A DNA stretch of 64,000 bases from Molossus alvarezi (Eukaryota > Chordata > Mammalia > Chiroptera > Molossidae): assembly GCA_037176705.1 (NCBI GenBank), contig CM073891.1, positions 90,726,327 to 90,790,326 on the forward strand. Reading direction: 5' to 3'. Under the pieces are notes generated by a model. That model was not told the DNA's origin, ran no database searches, and worked only from the letters and a program-made list of their open reading frames with translations. The position numbers and the translations under genes are program-made. Below are positions 12,115 to 24,382 of the stretch, piece by piece (within the stretch, counting starts at the first letter, position 1; each line of letters begins with the position of its first letter).

Positions 12115-12220
12115 TATTTTCTGCTTGCCCCTGCTAGAATGCAAGTTCCCACAGAGTAGAGTCTGGCTTCCGTGATATCGTCCATGCCTATGCATCGCAC
12201 GTAATAAATACTCCTTTTAC
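12115..12220 (+). repeat. L2 LINE 3' end
   Basis: Sense L2 tail: CTGCTAGAATGCAAGTTCC, CACGTAATAAATACTCC. Confidence 0.55.
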
Positions 12221-12404
12221 AATGGTTGAGATGTCTCAGGGACTCTAGAACGTCTCTAATATTCTTCTGCAGTGTCTGAAATTCTCAACTAGGCAATCAA
12301 TGAAGATAGTGAGGGAGTCCATCAAATGATTATATCATTAAATCTAAATAGAAGTAAATTAGTTAAGGAATTGGAGTAAGAGAGAAGCACATTTTAACAG
12401 AGGT

Positions 12405-12845
12405 TGTGGGCCGGTGCAGGGGGACTCACTGAGATGCAATATGGCTCCAGCAGCAAAGGAGTCTGGGGAATGGTGGACTGACTGTCTATAGCCTCAGGCT
12501 TGGCTGACTACCCAGAAATCCGGAATGCTGCCCAAAGATAAATGTCATGCCCCCAGGAAAGAGGTTAATGAACATATAGAATGTGATAACTGCTTGATGT
12601 TATCTGTTAATTTAGGAATGCATTGTTCTTTCTGGTGGTCTACCTGACTACCCATCATATGGTTTTACTATTAACCCCCTATAAAAAAGAGACCCTGTCC
12701 TGGGAGTGGTGTGGATTCTTCCCTGCTGGCCACCACTGGGAGCAGCTGTTTTGCTGGTGTGTAAGTTTCTTCTATTAAAACTCTCATAACTTGAATAAGG
12801 CTATGTATCAGTTCCTTGAACTAGACTTTGGGGATTCCCCTGACA
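12405..12845 (+). mobile_element. Solo LTR, ERV class I-like
   Basis: A sense LTR inferred from its parts: 5' TGTGGGCCGG, a TATA element followed by a start-like region (CCCTATAAAAAAGAGACCCT), a polyadenylation-type ATTAAA (TTCTATTAAAACTCTC), and a 3' end GGGGATTCCCCTGACA. Length is about 440 bp. No primer-binding site was recognised downstream, so solo status is likely. Family not assigned. Confidence 0.6.
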
Positions 12846-13377
12846 TCCAGGTAAGATCAGAATCATGGAGTAGTTTGAATTAACTGCAAACAAGAAGATG
12901 GCAGACCTTGGTTGCAGTGTGGAGAGACTTACCTGGGTTATAGAGATTATAGCCAGGAGAAATCTTAAGATAGAGTACAGAGAACAAAACTGAATAAAAA
13001 CCAAAACAGGCAGAGGACTACGGTGTCTATCAGAATGCTTTAAGCAGAGAAAAGAAAAGCAGAGCACAGAGAAAAACTGAAGATATCAGAACAAATTGAG
13101 CTACTAGAAACAACAGGTTATAACAAGAGCCTAGAGAGACTAGCAAGCCCTGGAGTACAGGTGCAGAGGAATTATGGGGAATACGTGGCATTCTTTCTGT
13201 GGTGCTAGGCAATTTAGGCAGAAATACAACAAATAATGGAGACAATTTTGCCACTAGTAAGAATATGAAAGGAGAGAAGGCTGAGGTGTGGAATGATCTT
13301 GGTGCCTTCTGCTAGTCCCTGTGTCATAGTTCAGTTACTAACAGAGCTATACTTGACTGCACACACCAATGCTACAA
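12846..13377. other. Flank of solo LTR, unassigned
   Basis: Purine-rich sequence with no recognised gene; it could be residual ERV internal sequence, but I cannot show that. Confidence 0.4.
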
Positions 13378-13394
13378 GAGACTGATGGTTTCTT

Positions 13395-13636
13395 TTTTTA
13401 AAATTCTCATCAGATGATACCTTTTCCATTGACTTTTTCAGACAAAGTGTAAGGGAGGAAGGATGGGAGGAGAGGGAGAGAGAGAGAAACATCAATTGGT
13501 TGCCTCCTGCACACGCACCAACCAGAGTTGGGGATCGAACCTGCAACCCAGGTACACACTCCTGACTGGGAATTGAACCTGGGGCCCTTCAGTATGCTGG
13601 CTGACACTCTAACCACTGAGTGACACTGGCCAGGAT
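13395..13636 (-). mobile_element. Ves SINE
   Basis: Antisense copy: TCTCATCAGATGATACC tail, GGTTGCCTCCTGCAC body, head ending ACACTGGCCAGG. Target-site duplication of 17 bp with two mismatches (13378-13394 and 13637-13653, GAGACTGATGGTTTCTT-like). Confidence 0.9.
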
Positions 13637-13653
13637 GAGACTGAGGATTTCTT

Positions 13654-14311
13654 GGCCTCTGGTTTGAGACCTTGGTTCCAACCACACTCCTTTGACCACT
13701 TTTTAACTTTCTCTCCCCTAGATTTAGAATTTTTATTCTACAGCTTTGAAGACAGCTCTAAACATCTCACACATCACTCAAGCCAATCTTTTAATGAAAC
13801 TATTATCTTGAGCTGAAAAACCCACATAACTTCACTAAAACAGGTTTATTTTCCTCATCTGAGCTGCTGCAGTAAGGCCCTCCAGGACTTTGTCAACGGA
13901 GTAGATATAATTCTAATTTGTGAACCCAAAGGATTCAACTAAAATTTGGTTGATGTGAGGTAAAAAAAAAAAAAAGTTGAGTGGCATTTGTAAAATAGAA
14001 ACAATACTTGTTATTGTTAAGATTAAATCTGTTACTATGTTATGTAAAGTATCCCAGAGAGGGAAGAGAGGAAGGGAGAGGGAAGGAGGAAAAGGAAAAA
14101 AATTAAAATGTTTATGACTATTGAATTCTCTTCTGAGATTTGGGACACAGGCCAGTGCCCTTTGTGCCCAGTTTCTCATTGTATTTTATGTCACAAAAAT
14201 GTGAGGGTTAAGTAATTTTAGAATTTGACTTCATTCATCATCCCCATTGTATTTTCTAAGAAAATTATTAACAAAATTGTTCTTCAATTAATTACTGTTG
14301 GTAAAGTTAGG
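13654..14311. other. Intergenic, unassigned
   Basis: No recognised gene or repeat; a GA-rich patch lies at 14055-14095. It borders the 3' LTR of the antisense provirus. Confidence 0.45.
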
Positions 14312-14869
14312 TGTCAGGGAGGAAGAAACTTGATTCTACCTGTCTAGGTTCTTCTGGCTGGTCTAAGAATTAAATTGACATGAGACAGGTTAATAGGACA
14401 AAATAACCAAATTTGCATAGGTACAGAAGAATATGTAAGAAGTTCCATAAGAATACAAGACCAATGACAAAGCAGGCAGATGGGGTTAAGAGATATCCTG
14501 AGCTAAGGAGAAGGGGATAGTGGTTTAGGACTTCAAAGTGTAGGAAGACACTTGACATGGGGATAGAGAAACAAATGCCTGGTAAGACATGTTAGCTGGG
14601 CCATACAGAGACTATGGCACACAGAGGAGAATGGATCTCTAGAACCTGCAGAATCTCCCCACCTCACCTGGCCCAGATTCTTTGTAGATCTCTCTGGTGA
14701 TAGGTCTGTTCTGAAATAGCCCCTTTATCAAAATTCTTTTAGATAGTTCAGGGGGAAGTAACAAGTAACATTTTTCAAGCCTTCGGTTTCTTAAAAATTA
14801 CTCAGCCTAAATTAATCCACATGCCAAAGAAGAGACACATTTTGGGGTGGCACTTCTTGTTCCCCTACA
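14312..14869 (-). repeat. 3' LTR of antisense provirus (LTR A)
   Basis: Starts TGTCAGGGAG and ends CCCCTACA on the plus strand, giving TG...CA termini. It is nearly identical to LTR B from about 14349 rightward, but the first ~37 bp (the U5 end in element orientation) are clearly diverged. Confidence 0.7.
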
Positions 14870-14870
14870 G

Positions 14871-14880
14871 TTCCACCTTT
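14871..14880 (-). other. Polypurine-tract candidate of provirus
   Basis: On the minus strand AAAGGTGGAA lies one base before the LTR 5' terminus TGTAGGGG, the place a polypurine tract should occupy. Confidence 0.45.
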
Positions 14881-16481
14881 GACATTTCTGGAAGTTTTAA
14901 CAGTCCAGAAGCTGAGTTTGTAAGTTGTTCTATCTCATTGAACCAGTTAGTCCTGACAATTGGTCAGTCCAGTTAAATTCTTTTCAGCAGGTGGTAAAGT
15001 AGGTGGGGCTCCAAATTTAGGCTTTTATTACATAAGCAAGCAACCAGGTATTTAATAAGAGGCATTTCTATGGAAACAAAAGATAAAGGCCAGTGGTTGG
15101 AGCAAAGTATAAGCCAGTTTCTGGGTCTTGGTGGTAAGATCAAGAAGTTTTCTAGATACTAGAGTCTGAGCATCTTTTGCAGTTTGGAAGGTCTCCTGTG
15201 ATGTCATTGGGCTTTCAGGTAAACTTTCTGCATGGCTGATACAACAGCAGGCATGGAGACAGTCTAAACATGGACTATGTGGTGATCTCTCTCCAGTTTA
15301 CATCCGGTTGTTCAGCTTCGGTTTGTAAGGCTTCAGGAAAAGGGGAGCCTTAGTTCTCAATGATTCCAAGTCAAAAGTAGGAGAACCACTGGCAACATTA
15401 GTGGGATAGTTGTAGGTAAATATTTGAGGACACTTGAAGAATTCAGGATCCAGTCCAGTTTACAGGATGGAAAACAAAACCTGAGAGACAATGAACAGAA
15501 CTAGAATTTAATCCATAGGTGTATATTGCATGTTCTCTCTCTAATATTGCCCTAATTTTTTTTTTTTATCAAAGATAGCCAAATGAAGGCTAATTTATTT
15601 GTAGAAAAAAGTGTATTTCAAAGAACTTTCCCTGATTATATCAATGCAGCAAGAATAGCAATTAGATAGGCTCTTTTAGATCTTTGTTGAAACTTTTCAT
15701 AAGGAATCTCCAGGTTGGACTTTTAACAGCCTCTCGATGTTATGAAGCCAAGCCAAATGTTTTCCATGAGAGTTTGCCTGTAAGACCTTTAGATTTGGGT
15801 TAATTCCTCTCTCCCCAAGTTCCTCCAAATATTCTGAGTTTCTTGGGTCTGCCAGGGAGTGACCTTCCTTACTGACCTGGTAAGGCTGCTGGGGACCCTG
15901 TAAGGCATGTACCAGGCTGCTGTTTTCCAAGGATGCTCTATTGGCATCTGTAAAGTCAAACTTTGTTCCTTAAAGCTGTCTGGTCATATCTGAGTCTATG
16001 CGTGTGTCTCTCAAACATGATATTCCAGTCAAAACCTTGGTAATATAACCCATGTTTCTAATGTTCTTATTAAAAGGGAAACATATTCTGAGTAAACTTA
16101 TGTGAATAATTATATTGACATGAAAATATGAATACTCACTAAGAGTTTTTAAATTCTGTATAGATCAGGTAGAAAGACAAATGTTTTAATTTTGTTACAA
16201 AATTAATTTACCTAATAGCTAGTTTAGGAGAAAGAAAATATCCTTATAACTTGACAATAAAAATGAAAGAACCAGTAATATCTCAAATAAAAAGTAAAAA
16301 ATGTATAATCATCTCCATTGGTTCATTTAGTCCCATGCAATCAATTACTTAATTTAGAATTTGATTTTAGGGATTTTTGTCAGAAATATCAGAACTGGAG
16401 AACACTTAGCCACATGGGATCATGTTACTGTAAACAACAGTTATCCCTTTAGCCATGGTGACCATTAAAACTTCACAAGCA

Positions 16482-16695
16482 CCCCTGGCTGGTTTGGCTC
16501 AGCAGTTAGAGCCGTCGGTTTGCAGTCCAGAGACCCAGGTTCAGTTCCTGCTAAGGGCGCGTACCTGGATTGCAGTGTGTCCCTGGCCTTGTGGGTCGTG
16601 CATGCAATGCTTTTATGTCAATGTTTCTCTCTCTCTCTCTCTCCCTCCCACTCTATCTGAGCAAAAAACGGAAAAATGTCCTCACGTGAGGATAA
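16482..16695 (+). mobile_element. Ves SINE (TCCTC...GAGGA-tail class), in provirus
   Basis: Sense copy: CCCTGGCTGGTTTGGCTCAG head, GGTTCAGTTCCTGC, TC tract, GTCCTCACGTGAGGAT tail. Perfect 15-bp target-site duplication AAAACTTCACAAGCA (16467-16481 and 16696-16710). Confidence 0.93.
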
Positions 16696-17689
16696 AAAAC
16701 TTCACAAGCAAATACAAAAAATTCAAGAGTTGTAAATTAAACTTAGCTTTTTGAACATTAAAATGCGATGATGACCACAGTTAGTAAGCCAGAACATTTT
16801 GCTTTCCAGGAAGATAACTTTAAAATGTAAAGGAAAACCTGTTGTAATCTATTATTAAAAGCAAATAAAAATCCAAAAAAGTTTTTTTTTTTGTTTTTTT
16901 TTTTTTAGCAAATAAAAGAAAATTAAGTTTCAGTTTTACCCAAGTACATCATTGGTATTACAACATTTTTTAAATCCCTTGTAATAATAACAAATTCAAC
17001 TTTTGCTGCTTGATTACACAAGGCAAAATTCTTTTTCTCTCTGCCCATTCTAATACAACCAAGACAGAATTACTTTCATTTCCCTTTTTGGAAATGCATC
17101 TCTATTCCTCATTCCATTTTTTCCCCCTCAAATATATTCTACTTTTTGTGTACAGAGTGGTTTTCCTTATTTACTTTAAGCAGCTTTAATTACACATGTT
17201 AATTATAATTTTTAGCCCTTAGGAATCTTAACTAAGAAGTAAACAATTATGAACTTTACATTATATTTTGTGTCTTGGCAAACTTGTAAATATATTTTAT
17301 AATTTCTAAAAATATATGTCCTTATTAATAGTGCAATCTTTTAATGTTATATAAGAGGTGCTTATTAACTGATTCAAAATTATCTTTAGTTCCTCTGTAA
17401 TAGAAAGCCAAAAGCAGATAAACCTACTTTCAGTAATTAATGATTCATTATTTTATCTAATTCAAAAATGATGTAACTATTCAATAAATTTCTATCATTT
17501 AACTCAACTTAGCAAAAGTCTAGTTTTACGTTACCAAAAGACTTTAGAAGCTACTTTTTAGTACATATACCATAAAACATTATTTTACTGGAACATAATC
17601 TTATTTACATTTATATAACTTACTAGTTTTTTTAAACAATTATATATACATTATATATAAAAATTTTACCACACCAAGTTATTTTTTTC

Positions 17690-18206
17690 TTTATGTTTAC
17701 TTATTTATTTTTGTTACTGATGTTTCTCCTTGTCTCTCCCATTGACACCCTCCTCCCAATCCTGCCCCTCACCCAGCCTTATTGTTTATGTCCTTGTCTA
17801 TACACATATGTGTTTAAGTTCTGTGGTTTATCTCTTCCCTCTTCACCATGTCCACTTCTTCTGAGGTTTGTCAGTCTGCACCTCACTTCCATGTCTATGG
17901 GTCTTTTTTGCTCCTCAGCTTGTTTTGTTCATTATATTCCACAAATAGGTGAGAACATGTGACATTTGTCTTTTTCTGATTGGCTTGTTTCGCTTAGGAT
18001 AATACTTTCCAGGTCCCTCCATGTCGTCTCAAAGGATAAGAGATCTTTCTTTCTTACAGCTGCATAGTACTCCACTGTGTATATGTACCACAGCTTTTTT
18101 ATTCACTCCTTTATTGATGGATACTTGGGCTGTTCCAGAGCTTAGCTATTTGTAAATAGTGCTGCTATGAACATAGGGGTACATGTATTCTTTCTGATTG
18201 GTGTTT
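17690..18206 (-). mobile_element. 5'-truncated LINE-1 tail, in provirus
   Basis: Antisense L1 3' end: TTTTTGTTACTGATGTTTCTC (3'UTR), CACAAATAGGTGAGAACATG, GCATAGTACTCCACTGTG, then the ORF2 end. Flanked by CCAAGTTATTTTT repeats at 17674-17689 and 18207-18222. Confidence 0.88.
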
Positions 18207-19953
18207 CCAAGTTATTTTTCTTGACAACAAATTTTATAACAGAAATAACATAAACTTATCTGCCTTGTAGTAAACCTAGGTAGTATAAAAGTATTATATT
18301 AAATGTGGATAACTCTGAAGACATGTCTATTTTAATTAAACCAATAAACCCAAACCAGCTTTAGTACTAAATCATCGCATGATGATTAGTACTAAATCAG
18401 TACAGATCATCAAATGAACATGAAATTTATTTGGGTTAGTTTTTATTATATTTCTTAATTTACTTAAATGCTTAATTTTTAGCCAATTAAATAGCACTCT
18501 ATAAATTAATTTTGGCAATACCATTCGGAGGTTGAAAATACCATGCATTTATAACACATATGTATACGTATACATACAGTGAATTTTTTAGCTTTTGTTT
18601 AAAATTTTTAGTCATGAGATGGGTATGGTGATACAAAACTCACTAGTTTATAAATAACAGTTTAAATAGATTAAGTTTCTCAGCTCAGATTGCTACAGTT
18701 TTTTACTATTTGTGGAGAAGATGCTTAATATTTCTATTTGTTCTCGACAAACAATTTTAAGGAAGCTATAAAGTAAATTTAGGCTCGGGAGGTTTTAAGC
18801 AGTTTGTACTTTCAAAAAAGCCCTTGTCTCCCCATTTGATTTCAGGTTATAATAACTGAATTAACTGGGCTCAGTCTCAGGCAATTGTGGGCAGTGTTTG
18901 TATAACCTGATTTTGTAGAAGTTTACAAGAGAAAGTCAGTTGCTTCTGTTAGCCCTTGAACATTGGCTTCCATGTGATCTATTTTCTGATTATTTGTAGG
19001 AAGGCCTGGAGATTAATGAAGAGATGGGGCAGTTTTTAAAAGGGGCGATTTATGTTAAATTTTTGCTTTAAGTCTTATTCCTCTTCTTCCATCTTAGGCT
19101 TGCTGTTATATACTTCTTTGTATGATAACCCTCTAAATTTTTTTCCTTTCAAATCTAGTCAATTCAAAAAAGATCTATTATCTGGCCATTGGGAAGTAGG
19201 ATCTATTAACTTTAATAGCAACTCTATCCAATAATGCTTTTTATGGCTTAACAAAGGACACAAGAAGCATCCAACATGAGAGTGCAAAAAAACAAAAACA
19301 AACGCAGCTCTCACAAGATTTAGAATCTTCACTCCCAGAGTTAACCTAAGAAAGCCTAGACCTTTTTTTGTCATGAGCAGAGACAATGAAAGTTGAGTCT
19401 CTAAGGCTGGTCCTTTATAGACTGGGATACCTTATGACAATTTCGCTTGATAGTTGGCATGACTAGAGAAAGACACAAATTGATGCCAGTCACAAGCCCA
19501 GGTTCTTACCTGTGCTTCTGACCAACTGGCTATACAGTTGCTTGGAATCTCAGTTTATGCCAGTAGGTGCACCTTCTGGATGGCAGAATATTCTCACGGG
19601 TCAGAAAGCCAAGCTCTCAAGACATAGAACACCAATGATATGATAGAGAAAGACAAACAACAGTGACCACCTGTGAGAGTAAATGGATCAATAAAGCCAA
19701 GAGTACTCTACCAAATTTATCAGTCACTAAACCCCAAAGATCTAGTTTCAAAGGTATTTTATCAGGCTAATTAAAATTTAGAAAGAGAGAAAAACAATTC
19801 TCACCATGTTAACTTGCAATAGAAACTGCAAGCAGAGATCTGGGAGGCTGACATGGTAAGAAATCTTTCTTTCCATCATCTTTTTTGGTGAGATATACCA
19901 GAGCCTCTCAGTTGCAGAAACCCCAAAGTGAGCAGCATCCAACCAGTTAAGTG

Positions 19954-19971
19954 GCCATATGTTGGGTGCCA
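19954..19971 (-). other. Lysine-type primer-binding-site candidate
   Basis: On the minus strand the 18-mer TGGCACCCAACATATGGC starts two bases after the LTR CA terminus. By eye it matches 14 of 18 positions of the lysine-tRNA primer site of class II retroelements, and three of the four differences are G-to-A changes. Position and sequence agree, but this is a short match. Confidence 0.5.
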
Positions 19972-19973
19972 AC

Positions 19974-20528
19974 TGATGGGAAGAAATCTTCCTCCACCCT
20001 TCTAGTTTCTGTATGGTTGGTCTAAGAATTAAATTAACATGAGACAGGTTAACAGGACAAAATAACCAAATTTGCATAGGTACAGAAGAATATGTAAGAA
20101 GTTCCATAAGAATACAAGACCAATGACAAAGCAGGCAGATGGGGTTAAGAGATATCCTGAGCTAAGGAGAAGGGGATAGTGGTTTAGGACTTCAAAGTGT
20201 AGGAAGACACTTGACATGGGGATAGAGAAACAAATGCCTGGTAAGACATGTTAGCTGGGCCATACAGAGACTATGGCACACAGAGGAGAATGGATCTCTA
20301 GAACCTGCAGAATCTCCCCACCTCACCTGGCCCAGATTCTTTGTAGATCTCTCTGGTGATAGGTCTGTTCTGAAATAGCCCCTTTATCAAAATTCTTTTA
20401 GATAGTTCAGGGGGAAGTAACAAGTAACATTTTTCAAGCCTTCGGTTTCTTAAAAATTACTCAGCCTAAATTAATCCACATGCCAAAGAAGAGACACATT
20501 TTGGGGTGGCACTTCTTGTTCCCCTACA
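19974..20528 (-). repeat. 5' LTR of antisense provirus (LTR B)
   Basis: Plus-strand termini TGATGGGAAG and CCCCTACA, 555 bp. From about 20009 onward it is almost identical to LTR A. Confidence 0.68.
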
Positions 20529-21702
20529 GTTCCACCTTTGACATTTCTGGAAGTTTTAACAGTCCAGAAGCTGAGTTTGTAAGTTGTTCTATCTCATTGA
20601 ACCAGTTAGTCCTGACAATTGGTCAGTCCAGTTAAATTCTTTTCAGCAGGTGGTAAAGTAGGTGGGGCTCCAAATTTAGGCTTTTATTACATAAGCAAGC
20701 AACCAGGTATTTAATAAGAGGCATTTCTATGGAAACAAAAGATAAAGGCCAGTGGTTGGAGCAAAGTATAAGCCAGTTTCTGGGTCTTGGTGGTAAGATC
20801 AAGAAGTTTTCTAGATACTAGAGTCTGAGCATCTTTTGCAGTTTGGAAGGTCTCCTGTGATGTCATTGGGCTTTCAGGTAAACTTTCTGCATGGCTGATA
20901 CAACAGCAGGCATGGAGACAGTCTAAACATGGACTATGTGGTGATCTCTCTCCAGTTTACATCCGGTTGTTCAGCTTCGGTTTGTAAGGCTTCAGGAAAA
21001 GGGGAGCCTTAGTTCTCAATGATTCCAAGTCAAAAGTAGGAGAACCACTGGCAACATTAGTGGGATAGTTGTAGGTAAATATTTGAGGACACTTGAAGAA
21101 TTCAGGATCCAGTCCAGTTTACAGGATGGAAAACAAAACCTGAGAGACAATGAACAGAACTAGAATTTAATCCATAGGTGTATATTGCATGTTCTCTCTC
21201 TAATATTGCCCTAATTTTTTTTTTTTTATCAAAGATAGCCAAATGAAGGCTAATTTATTTGTAGAAAAAAGTGTATTTCAAAGAACTTTCCCTGATTATA
21301 TCAATGCAGCAAGAATAGCAATTAGTCAGATAGGCTCTTTTAGATCTTTGTTGAAACTTTTCATAAGGAATCTCCAGGTTGGACTTTTAACAGCTTCTCG
21401 ATGTTATGAAGCCAAGCCAAATGTTTTCCATGAGAGTTTGCCTGTAAGACCTTTAGATTTGGGTTAATTCCTCTCTCCCCAAGTTCCTCCAAATATTCTG
21501 AGTTTCTTGGGTCTGCCAGGGAGTGACCTTCCTTACTGACCTGGTAAGGCTGCTGGGGACCCTGTAAGCCATGTACCAGGCTGCTGTTTTCCAAGGGTGC
21601 TCTATTGGTGTCTGTAAAGTCAAACTTTGTTCTTTAAAGCTGTCTGGTCATATCTGAGTCTATGCGTGTGCCTCTCAAACATGATATTTCAGTCAGAGCC
21701 TT
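20529..21702 (-). repeat. Second copy of the provirus 3' internal segment
   Basis: Together with LTR B from 20009, this is a direct repeat of 14349-16038, offset about 5659 bp. By eye roughly a dozen differences occur in about 1.69 kb, including a 4-bp indel (TCAG at about 21326). It contains the same 77-codon minus-strand open frame as 15697-15930 (here 21361-21594), which matches no protein I know. Homology decays just past 21702. Confidence 0.85.
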
Positions 21703-22585
21703 ATAAACAAAGCTTCTAAACATTAAAAAGTTTGTAAATGTGAATGTAGTATTTTTATTTTCCTTATCAAAACTTAGTAAACTATTGACATACTAACACA
21801 TTAATCATGTGGAGTAAATACACAACAAACAAAAGTTCAGTGAAAAACTTAATAAAAGATGTCACTTTTCTGTTAAAGTCGTATAAACCCAAACCAGGCA
21901 GATGGGTTAGAGGTAAGATCCCTGCAATGGGATCTAGATAAATGCATACGTTTGATGGTATCTAGAGTAAGCTTTCATTCCTTGTTTTCAAGTTAGTTTT
22001 ATTTTAATAGTAAAGTATGATGGTTAATTATATAAGCAAAAAGATGTCCATCATCTATATACTCTACTAGACAATTAAAATATCCATTCTCCCCTCTCAG
22101 AAAATGTCCTGTGTTTGTTTCATACTTTTATCTCCATCATGAGTAGTTGTACCCTAGAGGCCTTGTATAGAGCAAGAGAATCAGAGTTAGCTCTGAGAGG
22201 TGGGCAGTGATTTCATTATTTCTAATTCTTATTTCTTCATTTGGAAAATGGGAATGATAATTATTTGACCAGAGTGTAACTGAGACATTTAAATGTCATA
22301 ATCAATTGTTTACTGAAAAGTCCTTAGATGACTTCATAATCAGCTGCTGATTGTCTGATTTTAGAGGTTTGTTTGAAATTGCATTTCTGTAAACACTGTC
22401 TCTTAATGAAACCCTTGCTGTGCTTTTGTAACACTTAAAATATAACAAATATTGCACATTTGGTTAAAGCAGTTCTGGCCATCAGTAAATATTACCCTTA
22501 GATTTTTTTAAACTGTAGTTCTTACATGTTAAGAATTCAAAGCCAATAAGCCATATATAATTGAAGAAAACAATATTGTTTTGCT
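21703..22585. other. Intergenic, unassigned
   Basis: AT-rich, no recognised element. Confidence 0.5.
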
Positions 22586-22601
22586 AAAACCATAGATATT
22601 T

Positions 22602-22794
22602 TAATTTTTTTTTTTTTAGAGAGGGAGAAAGAGATAGAAACATCAATGAGAGAGAACATCAATTGGCTGTCTCCTGCATGTCCCCCACTGGGGATTTGGC
22701 CTGCAACCCAGGCATGTGCTCTGACCAGGAATTGAACCAGCAACCTCTTGGTGCATAGGTTAGTGCTCAACCACTGAGCCACCCCAGCCAGGCA
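22602..22794 (-). mobile_element. Ves SINE
   Basis: Antisense copy: poly-T, GAGAGAACATCAATTGGCTG, TCCTGCATGTCCCCCACTGG, head ending GAGCCACCCCAGCCAGG. Target-site duplication AAAACCATAGATATTT-like (22586-22601 and 22795-22810). Confidence 0.92.
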
Positions 22795-22810
22795 AAAACC
22801 ATAAACATTT

Positions 22811-23920
22811 ATTAAGTACATAAGATGCAACCTTAGGACTCCACTACCTTGTAATTACATTGGCAAGTGAGCATGTAACTTTAAAGTTTCCTTTTTTTTT
22901 AGCAAAAGAGTAGGTTTTATAAAGATCTTGTCCCCAACACCCAACTTTATACTTGGTCCATCCCCCAACCTCATACTTGGTCCAAACTTTTCAAAAATTC
23001 TGAAGCAGATCAGCCTCCAGTGAATATTCCTCGATATTTTCACAGCTGACTTCACCATCCACTCGGATTCCCTTTCTTTTCTGCATTTTGGCTGTGGTGG
23101 TGAGCCTCAGGAACCCTCCCATCCTGTCTCAAACAGCCAGATTCTTAGTTGCCTTAAGTCACTCTAGAACTCAGTTCCCGTTTCTCTTGTGTCAAGTTAG
23201 AATCCAAGGGCACTCCTGTCTTCTTCTGCTTTTAATGAGGAGACAAACACAACTGTCTGCTCTTCTTATTTATAAGGGTAAATGTGCTCAGGTTTTTAGG
23301 AAGTAGTATAGAGGGGCGGAGATAACTGAACACTAGTGCATCTTCATAATGGCATTAGAAGGTGGGTGTAGTTCATTTTTCTTTTTGGATAGCATGGGTC
23401 ACATGTTTTGATACATTTGATGTGCTAGATGTCTTATTTATCTTACTAACAACAACAATTATAGTTACTAATGATCACTCATATCTTATACGTGTAATAA
23501 ACATGCTAATAGCAAAGTAAACCTGATACTGAGAAATAATCTCGTTAACAATGGCTTCTTTGATATTGGAATGCTCTTCCTCCTCTTCTGTTAAGTAGAA
23601 GCAGAACCAGTCTATTTGGCCAAGCTGTATATAACCACCAAACACTGTAAAAATATCTGGATTCTATATTAATTATTTGTTTTGTCTGTTCATTTTAAAT
23701 GTCACTTATATGACTTACTTATTTCACTGATGAAATTTAGAAGACTGAAAACTGTCCAGGTAAGTCACATTGCAAGTCAGAAAAATATTTTAACTGGGTT
23801 GAGGGAAGAGAGTTTGAAGTCTGAAAAGGTTGTGTTTTTAGTAGACTCCTCCACAAAGATGTAAAGACAAAGCCAAATAAAGCCAGGCACACTGAGGTTT
23901 GAGTCAGTTCATGATCCATG
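22811..23920. other. Intergenic; possible minus-strand transcript relic
   Basis: No repeat recognised. 22880-23310 read on the minus strand resembles a spliced leader plus a short open frame, but I cannot assign a parent gene; see findings. It includes a short direct repeat around ATACTTGGTCCA (22953 and 22973). Confidence 0.35.
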
Positions 23921-23924
23921 AACG

Positions 23925-24382
23925 ACTACAAGTGCCAATCATTAGATGAGTGGATAAAAAAGCTATGATACATTTACACAATGGAATGGTACATGGTTGT
24001 AAACAAAGAAGGATCTCTTACCTTTTGCAACAGCATGGATGGACCTGGAGATTACTATGCTAAGTGAAATAAGTCAGAGAAAGACAAGTATCACACGATC
24101 TCACATATATGTGGAATCTAATGAACAAAATAAACTGACAAACAAAATAGAAACAGAGGCATGGATACGTGGAACAGGTAGACAGCTGTCGGAGGTGGGG
24201 TGGGGTGGGGGGAATTGGTTGAAAGAAGTGAAGGGATTAGCCAAAGAACACATATATGCATAACTCATAGGCACAGACAGCAGTGTGGTGATGGCAGGGC
24301 AGGGACTGAGTAGAGGTGGGCAAAGGAGGGGAAAATGAGAATATCTGCAATAGTGTCAACAATAAAAATAAAGTTAAAAAAA
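23925..24382 (+). mobile_element. LINE-1 3' end fragment
   Basis: Sense L1 tail: ORF2 end (GGACCTGGAGATTACTATGC, AAGTATCACACGATCTCAC), G-rich 3'UTR (GGTGGGGTGGGGTGGGGGGA), ending in AATAAAAATAAAGTT plus A run. It is more diverged than the other L1 tails here. Confidence 0.82.

Larger units (their letters stand above)
14312..20528 (-). mobile_element. Antisense LTR provirus with nested insertions
   Basis: Two LTR-like blocks of equal length (558 and 555 bp) bracket about 5.1 kb of internal DNA. Reading on the minus strand, the right block (19974-20528) is the 5' LTR, followed by a primer-binding-site match (19954-19971). The left block (14312-14869) is the 3' LTR, preceded by a purine-rich tract. 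The internal region is interrupted by a Ves SINE (16482-16695) and an L1 tail (17690-18206), each with its own target-site duplication. I recognised no gag, pol or env domain, so the element is non-coding or too decayed. The class is uncertain: the primer site resembles the lysine-tRNA type of class II elements. Confidence 0.62.

Noticed and set aside
15697..15930. 77-codon minus-strand frame repeated at 21361-21594 as a conserved peptide
   Set aside because: Its apparent conservation is explained by the recent 1.7 kb duplication; it resembles no known retroviral or host protein.
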